From NCBI GenBank assembly GCA_023935145.1, contig CM043699.1, positions 61,210,638-61,274,637 of the forward strand: DNA of 64,000 nucleotides, in the 5' to 3' direction. A program made the position numbers and the translations under genes. Positions 34,287-45,291 of this stretch are shown here, piece by piece (position 1 is the stretch's first letter; every line of letters starts with the position of its first letter). Source of the stretch: Bretschneidera sinensis (taxonomy: Eukaryota > Streptophyta > Magnoliopsida > Brassicales > Akaniaceae). The notes beneath the pieces were generated by a model. The model was not told the DNA's origin. It saw only the letters and a program-made list of their open reading frames with translations, and did no database searches.

Positions 34287-34992
34287 TAACATGGGTATGC
34301 CCAACCTAATATGGGCCTGCCCAACAAAAATCACATAATCTATTGTCAACTAAGCAAGGTGCAAGGTCCAAAGCCAAAGTGGAAGAAGATTCAGATGGAA
34401 CAGCCTACTGGATTTAGACCCATCATAACAGGCCTAAACAATATCCTTTTTGGGACTTTCTTAAGTCTAAATTGAAGTTCAAAACGTCATCTTTCCAGCT
34501 TAACAAGTTTCAGCCCATTTGGAGATACGTGTAAGAAGATATGACCATTTGAATTCTGGTCATTGGGTTCTCCTGAAATTCTAGAATTGTGTTCCTCTTT
34601 CTTACTTTTGGCCCATTCCTTGATTCCTTACATGCTTTAGGGATTGTTTCCTTGCATGTTTTATGGATTGTTTCCTTGCTTGTCCTAAGCTTAGATGGTT
34701 GTTCTAAGCTCTATAAATACTTGTGTTTGTAAGTTGAAAATCATATTTGAGTTTATAAATTGAAATCAGCCTTTGGCTTTTGAGAAGAGAGTTTTCTCCA
34801 TCTCGTAATTCTTTATCTCTTTGGTATAATCCTTGAGTGGTGAATTCCTATAGTTCTGTATCCCTTGTGTTAATCCTTTGGGTGGTGATATTCTATATCC
34901 CTTTGGTGTTATCTCTTTGGTGGTGAACTTCTATCTTTCATTTCATTGTTTGTTTGTTTAGTTTCCTTCAATTCTATTTAAATCCGGTATCA
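34287..34992 (+). repeat. 3' LTR of the chromovirus
   Basis: The likely polypurine tract ctgggggagcc (34276-34286) directly precedes it. It starts TAACATGGG and ends CCGGTATCA, 706 bp, with TATAAATA at 34712. It differs from the 5' LTR by scattered substitutions and by lacking one 24-bp repeat. Confidence 0.92.
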
Positions 34993-35911
34993 GTTGGAAC
35001 CAACCAGTGTACACCGCGGCCTGGACCAGGCTGAGCCGCGGTGCAAGCGTGATCCCTTGTTTCTGTTTCATGACCTAAATAGGGATTTAATGACATTTTT
35101 GGACCTGAAAATACCCTTGAATCTTTTGGGGTATGTATAGAACACTTAGGTTTGATTGAAAAGGAGGCTAGAATCAAGTGCAAACACATTCTTCTCCATT
35201 TTAGGTGATTAAGCATGAGCCTAATGTCCAACTAATCTCTAAGCAAGGCAATAGGATGATTTCCTAGGTGTAGTTGTTCTTATTTCTATTCTTGATTCAG
35301 TTGTATGGATTCATTGTTAAACATTTTTTATGATTTACTCTTTGATTAAGTAAGAATGAGATGATTTACTCTTAATCCGGTGATTGCATCTTTCTCCTCC
35401 ATATAAGTCTAGTCAAGCTCTTCTTATGTCAAGTTGTTAGATGTGATTGATTTCGGTAGATTCATCTTATAGATTTGTCCATTACTGCGGTATTGTTATT
35501 GAAATATATTGTCGTTTCTTGACAATCTATAAGATAGGTCATGTGTGCTTGAATCGGAACTAAAGAGTAATTTGTAGCAATTACATTAGGATGTTTATGT
35601 GCTTTGATTGAATATTTACTGACTACTTGTTTAAGATGTGAAACCAGCAATCGAGATAAAACTATTGAGTCAAGATAAGGATAAGGCAATGAACTTAGGA
35701 AGGATTCCTGGAACCTTGTTATTGCTTTATTGAATCCTTCGTCATATTTTCATAACTCTCTTATATAGCTTTATTCGTAAAACAAAGATCTACTCATTCG
35801 AATTTCATCATTTCATGTTAAGGTTTACACTTTCTCTTGTAGTTCGCTTTTCCTCATGGGATCGACACCTCATCTATACACAATAATCGCGTGTTAGTTT
35901 GAGCATAATTA

Positions 35912-36211
35912 GCACTCAGGAATTTTCGACTACCCTATAGCTCCTTCACACATGGTGCTCGACATCCTAAAGAAGGAGATCCTTGCTCTTGGTTATTCAT
36001 GTTGATACACTTAGAGACCGAACTCTTAAATGACTTGTGAACTTTACACCGAATTTTCAACTATAATTTTCATCAAGGTATAAACCCCTAACCTTGTATA
36101 GAGATAATTGTACTCGTTCTAATAGATCTATAGAGATTATTTTTAGGATTTAAGTATATTGGCATTAAAGATTTTAAATTTGTGCTGCGTTTCTATGCCG
36201 ATAGACTTGTA
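35912..36211 (+). repeat. 5' LTR remnant of C2
   Basis: Aligns with 43668-43964, the last part of the 3' LTR, from gcactcagg to the end, CTTGTA here and CTTACA in the 3' LTR. The rest should lie left of A2 outside the window. Confidence 0.87.
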
Positions 36212-38174
36212 GTGGTATCAGAACCAACTCTATAGATTATTAGAATATGTTCAATTTTATTGTTATGGCTTGTTTAGTTATGATCTTGAAATTCTAAATA
36301 TTGAAAATTCAAAACCTAAAAGTTAGATTAGAGTTAATGAAACCCTAGGTAAAGAGAATTCAAGAAAGAGTTCTTGAATTGTTATTGTCATATAAGGATA
36401 ATAAAAATGGTTGTAGATTGTTTTTCAAGCATATTAAATCAATAAAGATTGATTATAAACAATTTAGTTTATCAAAATACAATTTTGAATCAAAAGAAAG
36501 TTGTTTTGAAAGAAAAATTCGCAACAAAAAACGTGAAAAATTTGTAGATATCAACGGGACAGTCAACTACCATGGGCTAACAGTCGACTGTGCCCTCACA
36601 AATCTGATTGAAAAATTGGGCAAAAACTTAAAAAAAATCGACTATCAACTCGAGACAGTCAACAATACCCTTTTGACTTGATTGAACTTTTGGATAGAAA
36701 CTTTTAACAGACGACTACCCTAATGGATAGTCGATTATGACACAATAAAAATGAGAATTTTGGTTTTTCCAATTTTTTTATTTATTCCAATTTTCTACAA
36801 AATTAAAATTTGTTTTCAATTAAATCTAATTGATTATATTCTAATTATCAAAATAGTTTAATCGAATTGATTTGCTTAAATCTTCATTTTTGGATTCAAA
36901 TTTTAAAAAGAAATTTTATTTTGATTAGAAATCAGAACTTCAAAATCATTGTCACTATAAATTATGAATTCCAATCTTAATCTTATTTGAAATAGGATTA
37001 AGAAAAGTTTCTAAAACTTGATGGGATTAGGAATGTAATATAAGTATAAAGGCTATAAATAGAATAAAATTAATTTTCATTATGCAATTTGATTGTATGA
37101 GTGGATGACTATTGGACCTAGACCTTAGCAATTGGTTAACTTTTTGGTATTATTTTTTGTTATTAAATTTTAAATGGGGTTTGCGTACCTCGCATTCTAT
37201 TCTCTTTCTCAATGTAAATTTCTACATCCCTCGAATGTACCCATTGACTTCTGTTCAAGGTTTCTTATATCTGATGTATGTAAAGTTACTTAGAGTTGGA
37301 TATGATATAATTGATATGAATCAATGAGTGCGAAAAGAAGAACGGTGGACCATTTGAAGATTGAAAACTCATGAATGTATGAGATATATTCATGTACTAA
37401 TTACCTAGGGTTAAACCAAGTGATTTACTTAATTAGATCAAGTAAATCACTCTTAGGAAGTCCAAAGTCATCCACTTAGGTATATTTATGCGTATGATGT
37501 AGATGTGTTATGCATGTGATTAGTTTATATGCTGCATGTTATATGATGAGACTTAAACGTAAAGACTTAAATCTATCACGCGCAAAAAATTAAATATTAA
37601 GTTGCAAATAAAGATCATTAGGAATGATTGTTCGTAGCCTTCCACCATTAAAATCAATACGAGAATTTCTTAACAATGTAAATTGTTGTGCTACTACAAG
37701 GTTTACACTATTAAGAAGTTTATATTTTCTATTAAAACATGTGATGTATACGAGGTGAACAAATGATATAACTTTGTTGTGCTACCATAAAGGTGGTATC
37801 ACTAATTTATACTTGTGAAGAATAATGGGTTTGACTTAACTAAAATAGATATGATTTTTTGTCTTACCCCAAGATCATATGCATTTAATAGGTAAAATTA
37901 TGATTGAGAATTGCATAATATGCAAATGATTGTAGTTATCTGTCTATTAAGTGCATTATAGTTTTTTGTACTACCTCAAGTCTATAGTGTGCAAGTGATG
38001 GGATCTTAATCTCCACTAAGAAAACTTCAAAAGGGGTTTTCCGCTTTCCACATTGATGGTTGTAGGAATAAAAAATAACAGTGGGAAAAACCATTTAGAT
38101 TAAAGACAAAATCTTTATGGTAGTTAATAAAATGAACAAACACTAATTTATCTGTTGTTACATTGTAGATCACA
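36212..38174 (+). other. C2 leader with primer site
   Basis: TGGTATCAGAAC at 36213-36224 is one change from the initiator tRNA-Met complement. The following 1.95 kb is AT-rich and has no coding region I recognise; a 100-codon open frame at 36379-36681 has no known domain. At 36555-36745 the word agtcgact or its variants recurs about seven times. The reason for so long a leader is unknown; it may hide another old insertion. Confidence 0.65.
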
Positions 38175-39112
38175 ATGGCTAATGTTAACCCACTATCTAG
38201 AATCCTTGATAAAAATAGGTTGAATGGGCCCAATTTTCTTGATTAGCTATAAAACTTGAGAATTGTTCTCAATTCCAAGAAAATAACCTATGTTCTTGAT
38301 CGATCACTCCGAACTAGTCTTGCTAAGAATATTATGGAAGAAGAGATCACCAATTTTGAGAAGTGGTAAGAGGATGATATGAAAGCAAGATGCTATATGC
38401 TAGCATCCATGTCTAATGAGTTTCAGAAGTGACATGATAAGATGGAAAGTACATTTACAATATTGCTTCATATACAAAAGTTGTACGGTGAGCATAGTTG
38501 TAATACAAGGTTTAAGATCTCTAAGGACCTCTTTAAGGCTAGGATGCCTGAATGATCATTAGTCAATAGGCATGAATTGAAGATAATCAACTATATTGAG
38601 TAGTTAGTCAGGCTCAAATTTCATATGGATACAGATTTGAGTAATGACTTAATTCTGCAATCACTTCCAGACTTTTGTTTCTCAGCTTGTTATGAACTAC
38701 AATATAAACAAGATAGACACTACACTTCCAGAACTTATCAATATGTTTAAGACTGCTGGGAGCATGATCAAGAAAGTCAAAACACTTATTATGGTTATTG
38801 AATGATCTTTTCCCTTTAAATCTAAGTGTAAGAAAGTATTAAAGAAGAAGAAGAAACCATTGAAAGCAAATGGTAGTGCTGGCAAGGCTAGTTCATTAAA
38901 GACTAAGAAAGATAAAAGGACAATGCTTCCATTGTTGCAAGGATGGGTATTGGAAGAAGAATTATAATGAGTACCTTGCAACCTTGAAGGACAAATCTTT
39001 GGAAGGTATGTCTGATTTGTCTATTATTAATGTTAATTGAGTGTTAACAATACTTCTTTATGAGTATTAGATACTAGCTGTGACTCATATATCTACAACA
39101 ATTTGTAGGCAT
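38175..39112 (+). pseudogene. gag: Copia Gag and start of protease of C2
   Basis: The start codon at 38175 begins MANVNPLSRILDKNRLNGPN; reading is broken by many stops but continues with EEEITNFEKW, FKISKDLFKARM and a zinc-knuckle segment near 38932 reading CFHCCKDGYWKKNY, with the His and last Cys both replaced by Tyr. The protease start reads LDTSCDSYIYNNL near 39068-39106 (DTGC in intact relatives). At about 39112 the protease runs into RT sequence, so the GAG-pre-integrase, integrase and RT start are deleted. Confidence 0.8.
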
Positions 39113-39565
39113 TCTTCAATTGGAAAATAGAAGAGGATGTGTACATGACACAACCTGAGGGTTTTACATCTAATGGTAGTGACCATAAAGTGTGCATGCT
39201 TTAGAAATTCTATTTATGGATCAAATCAAGCTTCTAGAAGTTGAGACATCCATTTTGATGAGACGATTAAACCATTTGATTTTATTAAAAAATGAAGATA
39301 AACTATGTATATATAAGGAGGTCAGTGGGAGTGCTGTGCAATATTTGGTGTTGTACATTGACTACATATTACTAATTGGGAATGATTTAGGTATGTTATA
39401 GCCAATCAAGGTTTGGCTATCAAAGAACTTCTCCATAAAGGATTTGGGTGAAGCATACTATATTTTGGGGATAAAGATCTCTAGAGATACATCTAAAAAG
39501 ATACTAGGTTTGTCCTAATTCATGTATATAGACAAAGTTCTAGAGAGGTTTTTGGCTGTTTTGAT
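39113..39565 (+). pseudogene. pol: Copia RT fragment of C2
   Basis: In changing frames: EEDVYMTQPEGFTSNG, KNEDKLCIYKEVSGSAV, then LVLYIDYILLIGNDLGML, where the YVDD box has become YIDY and so lacks one catalytic aspartate, followed by a MKDLGEA-like block and MYIDKVLERF. Homology stops at about 39550-39565, at the inserted plastid DNA, and continues at about 41577. Confidence 0.82.
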
Positions 39566-40010
39566 GAAAAAGTTCACTAGAACTTTCTGTTCACGTGTGG
39601 GTAGTCCGCATCTTCATGGACATATCTATTTCACCAAGCGTCTCTCCGAGATAGTTCTTGGATTGATATGCCTTTCGTGTGGGTCAAAACTTACCCGACA
39701 AGGAATTTTGCTACCTTAGGACCGTTGTAGTTACAACCGCCTTTCATCAAGGCTTCGGTCATTGGCTCCCTTATCATCAGGTCACCAACTTCTTTGACCT
39801 TCTGGTACTAGGCTGTAATGACCCATCCCAGGTTGGCCACCCCCGAGATGGTGTTGCCACATTTTGAAAATCCCAGTACGACACATATATGCAACAATAA
39901 AAACAATACCAACTACAATTATTACATCAATCCTCAACCCTCAACAAGGGAGATGCATCATTCAGATCTTAACTTAAACATTATATACAACGTAATATGT
40001 ATGAATATTT

Positions 40011-40012
<2 letters not shown>

Positions 40013-40041
<29 letters not shown>
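40013..40041. repeat. TA microsatellite
   Basis: An uninterrupted run of about 14 TA units within the solo LTR. It has no evident function. Confidence 0.93.
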
Positions 40042-40042
<1 letters not shown>

Positions 40043-40115
40043 TCCATTAGTCTAAGGATGTGGACCACGTGGCTTATAAATAATGACTTCGTTTGAATCT
40101 CAGCTCACCAAACTT

Positions 40116-40344
40116 TTATCACCAGCATATACCAGCTGTCACGGTTTTCATTTCTCACCAGCATATACTTACTGTCACGGTTTTCATTTATTTCCAGCAT
40201 ATACCGGTTGTCACAGTTTTTATTTATTTCCAGTATATACTAGCTGTCCTGGTTTTCATTTCTCACTAGCATATACCGGCTTTCACGGTTTTCATTTCTC
40301 ACCAGCATATACCGGCTATCACGATTTTCATTTATTTAATGCCT
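40116..40344. repeat. 36-bp minisatellite, about 6 copies
   Basis: The phrase accagcatat recurs at 40121, 40157 and 40193 with a 36-bp period and continues to about 40344 with variants of ccggctgtcacggttttcattt. It produces a 91-codon open frame of 12-residue repeats that is not a gene. Confidence 0.95.
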
Positions 40345-41576
40345 ATGCATATGAATAATGATATGAAATATGCAAATGAACAATAATATAAAAGCAAGCA
40401 TGTATTCAGACATTCAAATTAACTATCCTGCTTCTTCTCAAATTATTATTTAATCAATTTCACTAAATTCCTCTCCTCATATATCATATCAAATCATCAA
40501 CCATAGCTCGTCAAGAATTTCATTTATCACCTTCATTATTAATTCGACTCATTATTCTTATAATATTACTTCTCATATAATAATTCTCTATATATCGATT
40601 ATTTCTATCATACCCATCAACCAACTTTCATTTATTATCAAATCATAAGTTAATAATTTATTCAAATATTATCACTATATATTTCATATTTATCTTGATT
40701 ACTTAAAGTAAATCTAACTCACCACATAGCATTTAGAGCTTCTCGTGGATCATCTCCTCTCCTTTTCTGCTCTTTTCAGCAATTTTTCCCGATTACTGAT
40801 CATCAAGACCTGGCAAAATATTTGTAAAAATTTCTAATTTATTCTTCAATTCTTCCATAATTCACACCATTTGAAAATTCCCACATTGAATTTTGGGACT
40901 TTCATCTATGCTAAATTTTGAAAATAAAATTCATGTTATTACTTTTTGTTTTTCTTAGAGCTTCCCGTGACTCTCTATAAAATTCTGCCGTAAATCCCTT
41001 CAATTTTTTTTTTATTTCAACCTTTCTTTCAGTCTCTAAATGTTTAAAGAAATAGAGTAGTTTGTATTGAAGAAGGAAGAAAACCAAACAGGATTTGGTA
41101 AAATAAAAAAACAAAAACAATAAAACTCATTTTTATAAAATTTCGTAACCGTTGCACCATTTTTTGCAACCTTGGTGTGCAACATGCACCACCTGCATGT
41201 TTAATAGGCAACACCTGGATGTCCAGGTGTTGTCCTATTTTTTTTCTTCTTTTTTTCCTTTTGCTTTTTCCTTTGTCCTTCAAACCTGGACGCTTCAATT
41301 TTTTTTTCTTTTTTCTTTTCCTTGTTCTTTACACCGCTACACGTCCAGTTTTTTTTAAAGAATTATTTTATTCAATAATAAATCTGTCACATATATATTA
41401 TTTTAATTCCATGTCATATTTATCATATTACTTCTTTACTTATACTCTAAGAGCACGAGTATTCCTAGGAAGATGTCAGCCCCCATACATGGTCTTACGA
41501 ATTTGTGGAGACTTGTATTTTTGGTAAACAATCGCCTGGGCTTGGTCACTATTACCAACTTTGTAAGGAGTCACCC

Positions 41577-42352
41577 ATACATGGGCTTACCAATGAGTCA
41601 TGAAATTGCTCTCTCTAAATAGATGTCTCCAAAGACTCCAGAAAGGAGAGAACACATGAGTGTGATACCATATGCATCGAAAATTGGTTCTATAATGTAT
41701 GCAATGTTATGTACTAGGCCTGATGTCGTATAAATTCTAATTTTTGTAAGCATATCTCAGTCAAATCCAAGTGAGGGTCACTGGATAGCTATGAAAAATA
41801 TTCTTAAGTTCTTGAGAAGAACTAAAGATTTGTTTCTCATATATTAATGAGAAATTTGAAACTTAAGGGCTTCACAGACTCTAGTTTTTAGTTTGACAAA
41901 GATGATAGTAAATTAGTTTCTAAATATGTGTTCACCTTGAATTGTGGAGCAGTGACCTGGAAAAGTTTCAAATAAAAAACCACTACGGATTTGACCACGA
42001 AAGCCGAATACATTGCTGCATTAGAGGCTGTAAAGGAGGTTGCTTTGATAAAGAAGTTCATCACTAAACTTTGTGTGGTTCGAGAAATTGTCAATCCAAT
42101 AACTATCTATTGTGATAATAATGGTTTTATTGCGCAAGCAAAGGAACCAAGGTCTGATCAGAAGTCCAAGCATATTTTGTAGCGATTCCATTTTATTCAA
42201 GAGATCATTGGAAAAGGTGATGGTAGAAAGAGTTTCATCGACATATAACATAACAGATCCACTAAATAAGGTGATTTATTAGCAACAATTTGATTGCTAT
42301 TTTGAGAAGATGGACTTGAGATATATGGCCAATTTTAGTGCAAGTGAGAGAT
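41577..42352 (+). pseudogene. pol: Copia RNase H of C2
   Basis: After the plastid insert the copia protein resumes in broken frames: MSHEIALSK, MSPKTPERREHM, IGSIMYAMLCTRPDVV, SNPSEGHWIAMKNILKFL, then TTKAEYIAALEAVKEV with the RNase H glutamate, YCDNNGFIAQAKEPRSDQKSKHI, and EKMDLRYMANFSAS at the C-terminus. Multiple stops and at least one frameshift inactivate it. A purine run CAAGTGAGAGATTG at 42341-42354 abuts the 3' LTR and is the likely polypurine tract. Confidence 0.88.
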
Positions 42353-43964
42353 TGATAGTAATGTTCCCTACAAGCCAATAGCATTTGATGTTATGGGTAT
42401 GCTACTAGTAATTAATCTTATTCATGTATTGACAATAAACATTTATGACATTTATATTATTTATTGCGTTCATTAAAAATCACATTCAATGTGTTTACAT
42501 GATCAAACCCATAGAATAAAAATAATGAAAATGATTACATAATGAGATCATGCTAATTAGATATATTTCCTTAATTTTTGTTCTTAAATGTGCATATTCA
42601 TAAGGTCACTAAGAAAGGAATTAGTGAATCCGGATAGATTAATACATACCATGTTTCCTTACGAAGTTGAGAGTGATTCATCTCATGGTCATTAGTGTAT
42701 GAGAGACTAAAACAAGTTATGTAGGTGCTTGTTTGAGAACAAGTACACTGAACTAACTCCACTAAGTAATTCCTAATAGACATTTTACTAATTTTCAATA
42801 GAAGTTCTTACGTTGCAGTTTTACAAGTGGTCCTTGACTTGAGGCACCATAAATGTCTTGTGCATGGGTTGTCATACTTTGATGCTGCTTAAATGTGACT
42901 CTAATCATGGGTCACATAGAGGTAGTAATTGGGTATGACCACTTATGCATGGAGGCATATGAGTGTATAATAGAGGATCCATAGCTCTTAGTAAAAGAGA
43001 GATAATGTCTTATGTGATTTGATTAAGTTATACCTTAGAAATTCCTTGGCCAAGGTGGAGTGAAAATTAAAAAGGAATTTGTAATTTCACCATTTAAGTT
43101 ATGGACTTGAGATCAAGATATATATAGTTAAATAATAAAGGCTTAACAATGATTCAATGTCTTAGGTTTAATTAGGGACATTGCATGATGGAAGGATTGA
43201 ACTGTACGGTAACTGTCAATGAAAAGGTTCACATTAATTTATAATGTCTGGGTAGTCATGACCTACTGTTAGGTGTCAATCATGACTTGTAGAAGCTCTT
43301 AAGAATTAATTCTTAATCAAAAGGAGAATTAAAATGAGTTTTAATTCAAATTAAATTTAAAAAGAGTTTCAATTAATTAGATAGGATCCAATTGTTACGT
43401 AATATTTATGATCTACTACCAAAATAATATTGAACCTAAGCGATCACACACAATTGAGCAATTGCAAGATTAAGGAAAACTAATGGGCTAATAGAGAAAT
43501 TTCTAAGAATTAGTTAAACCAGGGGTTTTATTGCAATCTATTAGTTATAGAGCTTTTAGGAGTAAAGGCTCTGCATAAAGGTTATATTTGATAGAAACCC
43601 TAATAAAAAATTGTGAGACTTAAAATCAGGTTTTAAACGGTCTTTAGAGCTAAAATTCCTAAAGCTAGCACTCAGGGATTTTCCGTAATCCTATAGCTCT
43701 TTCTTGCTTGATGTTCGACATCTAGAAAAAGGATCTCCTTTTTCTTGGTTGTTTTTGTGAATACAATTAGAAGCCGAACGCTTGAACGACTCATGAACTC
43801 TACACCGAATTTTCAACCGAAATTTATATTAAGGTTTAAATCTCAAACCTTGTATGGAAATAATTATATTCGTTTTAGTAGATCCATAGAGTATTTTCAA
43901 GATTTAAGTATATCGGTATAAATTTTTTAAATTTTCAATGCGTTTTTTTGCCAATAGACTTACA
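42353..43964 (+). repeat. 3' LTR of C2
   Basis: Starts TGATAGTAATG after the polypurine tract and ends GACTTACA; about 1612 bp. Its last 300 bp match the 5' remnant. The start is set by the polypurine tract and could be off by some bases. Short open frames within have no domains. Confidence 0.75.
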
Positions 43965-44340
43965 ATATTAGAGTTGGTGCATACTTCACGAGTCCAAAAC
44001 TGTAGACCTCTCGATGACTAAGGGGTCCCGGCTTGGGGTAGGGGGTAGTGCCCACGGTCGCCAGGCCCTGTACACGTTTTGAGCTTAGGTTTTCTGCCTG
44101 GCGGTTTGGGCTTAGGCCTATGAATAGTCGTGGTTAGTAGCAGGGCGAGAACCCTAGTTAGGGTTTCTTAAGTTGCTTATAAATACTCTCTATGTACTTA
44201 GCGCAAAATTATATAAGAGATTTGGGAGGTTAATTATAGTAAAAATTCTTATAAGATGTAGCTCTATTCTGGGGTGAACCTGGGTATATCATATCTTATT
44301 ATTTTATTTCTGTTTGTTTTCATTATTCGTGTGATTGACA
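43965..44340 (+). promoter_or_regulatory. Promoter-like or LTR-like segment
   Basis: In one short stretch there are TGGGCT (44107, a site II type element), accctagttagggttt (44151-44166, two inverted telo-box motifs) and TATAAATA (44178). Site II plus telo-box before a TATA box is a known layout of plant promoters for translation-related genes. I saw no coding exon downstream. It may instead be an LTR: tgcatacttcac near 43978 and gtgtgattgaca near 44339 would be TG...CA ends. Both readings are inference. Confidence 0.4.
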
Positions 44341-45291
44341 GATCTTGAATCATTCATACAATACTTTAACTCAAGTAAAAATCACGTACATCAAGCACTT
44401 CAACTCAAACCATTCTGCAGAACCTTACAAATAGAAGAAATTCAAATCGAGAGACAACCACTTCAACTCAACCATTTTGCACATCCTACAAATTTAATAA
44501 AATCACTTCAACTAATTTAATAAATCAAACCAACATTGCCTATCGATCATCTCATTGCTAATGAAGTAAAACATAATTAAACAAACCAACATTTAATGAA
44601 GGAAACAACAGTTTTAAGATAACCATGGTAAAGAAAATTTAGCATATGTTGTTGAAGTTCATAGCAAATAGCAATCATCATTTGCAGATATAAGATAACC
44701 AAGGTTGCAGGCATGGTGTATACAGTAATTTATTTCAAGAGCATAGACCGTATAGTTCATGCAAGTGAATAGGTGATACGTATAAATAATGAAAAATATA
44801 TTCAATACAGTCGAGAACATGTTCATGTCATCAAAGAACATAACAGAGCCTAAACTATTCACATTTGACTAAGATTAATCTTAACTAGAATAATTCTAAG
44901 AAAATTAGAAAATAAAGGATGTTTCTTCCTCGTAGTTAGGGAAAAAAATGGCAACAGTTATGCTAGAGAATGTTTTACCTCATTATTAGATCTGGGAGTT
45001 TTAAAAAAATACAAATTATCATAGTCCTGTTGCACCTTTTCTAGCAATCTAAGCTCCATGAACATAAACAAAAAGAATTAATCTCTATTTGGCTTCACAC
45101 TTTGCCTGCCTTGTAAGCACTAGTCCTGCTGGAAGAAAATTTGACATAAATGTCTAGCACCTAAACACAAAACAACAATATATAGTACCAAGTAATGAGA
45201 AGATTTTGACTTCTTCTCTGCAACTCAACAAACAAATAGTACCCACCAGAATTTAAAATTCTTAAAATAGTTAACAAACTGAAAGTACCAT
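44341..45291. other. AT-rich intergenic DNA
   Basis: No gene or transposon domain recognised. Near 44390-44520 the phrase cttcaactcaa recurs several times. The rest is AT-rich with only short open frames, and lies beyond the stop codon of the MYB/SANT-like pseudogene on the minus strand. Confidence 0.5.

Larger units (their letters stand above)
23486..34992 (+). mobile_element. Ty3 chromovirus-like retrotransposon
   Basis: Two LTRs (23486-24212 and 34287-34992), initiator tRNA-Met primer site, Gag, retropepsin, RT, RNase H and integrase in Ty3 order, all on the plus strand. The C-terminal NVSDLSPYE block after integrase and the iMet primer site fit the chromovirus group; I saw no chromodomain. 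A LINE occupies 24276-29926, just before gag. Pol reads in one frame from 31614 to 33785 with nonsense codons, and then shifts. It is flanked by a near-perfect 5-bp duplication inside the A2 LTR. Confidence 0.88.
20451..35911 (+). mobile_element. Athila-type element A2, interrupted
   Basis: From left to right: an env-like coding remnant cut by C1 at 20450, a long 3' untranslated region, a polypurine tract, and a 3' LTR that contains a chromovirus with a LINE inside it. The 5' part of A2 must lie to the left of C1 and outside the window. The right LTR end abuts the last 300 bp of a copia LTR (C2), showing A2 inserted into C2. Confidence 0.83.
23194..35911 (+). repeat. 3' LTR of A2, split by the chromovirus
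   Basis: Segment one is 23194-23485, beginning TGATGAGAGTC after the polypurine tract; segment two is 34998-35911, ending GCATAATTA. Together about 1.2 kb, they align with the A1 LTR in reverse. The break is flanked by gctgg (23481-23485) and gttgg (34993-34997), a 5-bp duplication with one change. GC-rich words gtgtgcgccgcggc and gccgcggtgcaagc lie on either side of the break. Confidence 0.87.
39814..41465 (-). repeat. Solo LTR in the plastid fragment (Ty3-like)
   Basis: The plus strand starts TGTAATGACCC exactly where the 23S match stops and ends at about 41465, where it resumes. The flanks taggc (39809-39813) and tagga (41466-41470) are a 5-bp duplication with one change. On the minus strand the element would end GGGTCATTACA, an ending seen in chromovirus LTRs, hence the strand. 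The other terminus (GGAATACTCG on the minus strand) lacks the expected TG, presumably by mutation. No coding sequence is visible. Length is 1652 bp. Confidence 0.72.
39565..41576 (-). pseudogene. rrn23: Plastid 23S rRNA fragment (NUPT), split by a solo LTR
   Basis: On the minus strand 41576-41466 and then 39813-39565 read in order as plastid 23S rRNA, about 360 bases. Recognisable parts are CAGGCGATTGTTTACCAAAAA, GACCATGTATGGGGGCTGAC, AAGAAGTTGGTGACCTGATG, CGGTCCTAAGGTAGCAAAAT, CCTTGTCGGGTAAGTT and GAAGATGCGGACTACC. The GGGTAAGTT and ACGAAAGGC variants fit plastid rather than mitochondrial rRNA. Many changes are C-to-T or G-to-A, consistent with an old, methylated copy. It cannot be a working rRNA gene. 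It lies between RT and RNase H of C2, replacing about 12 codons. Confidence 0.9.
35912..43964 (+). mobile_element. Ty1/copia retrotransposon C2, heavily decayed
   Basis: Only the last 300 bp of the 5' LTR remains, cut off by A2. Then follow an initiator tRNA-Met primer site, a 1.95-kb leader, gag, a protease start fused to RT by a deletion, an insertion of plastid and LTR DNA, RNase H, and a full 1.6-kb 3' LTR. It is the outermost element of the left nest and the most mutated. The sequence beyond 43964 is not obviously transposon internal sequence. Confidence 0.85.

Noticed and set aside
36379..36681. A 100-codon frame in the C2 leader, considered as an extra gene of the element
   Set aside because: No recognisable domain, strongly AT-rich codons and a position inside a cluster of short repeated words; not supportable.
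39522..39719. A 65-codon open frame considered as a small gene
   Set aside because: It begins in copia RT and runs through antisense plastid 23S rRNA, so it is a chance chimera.
40083..40358. A 91-codon open frame of 12-residue repeats (SPAYTGCHGFHF-like)
   Set aside because: It is the translation of a 36-bp minisatellite, a multiple of three, in a non-coding LTR; repeats of this kind stay open by chance.
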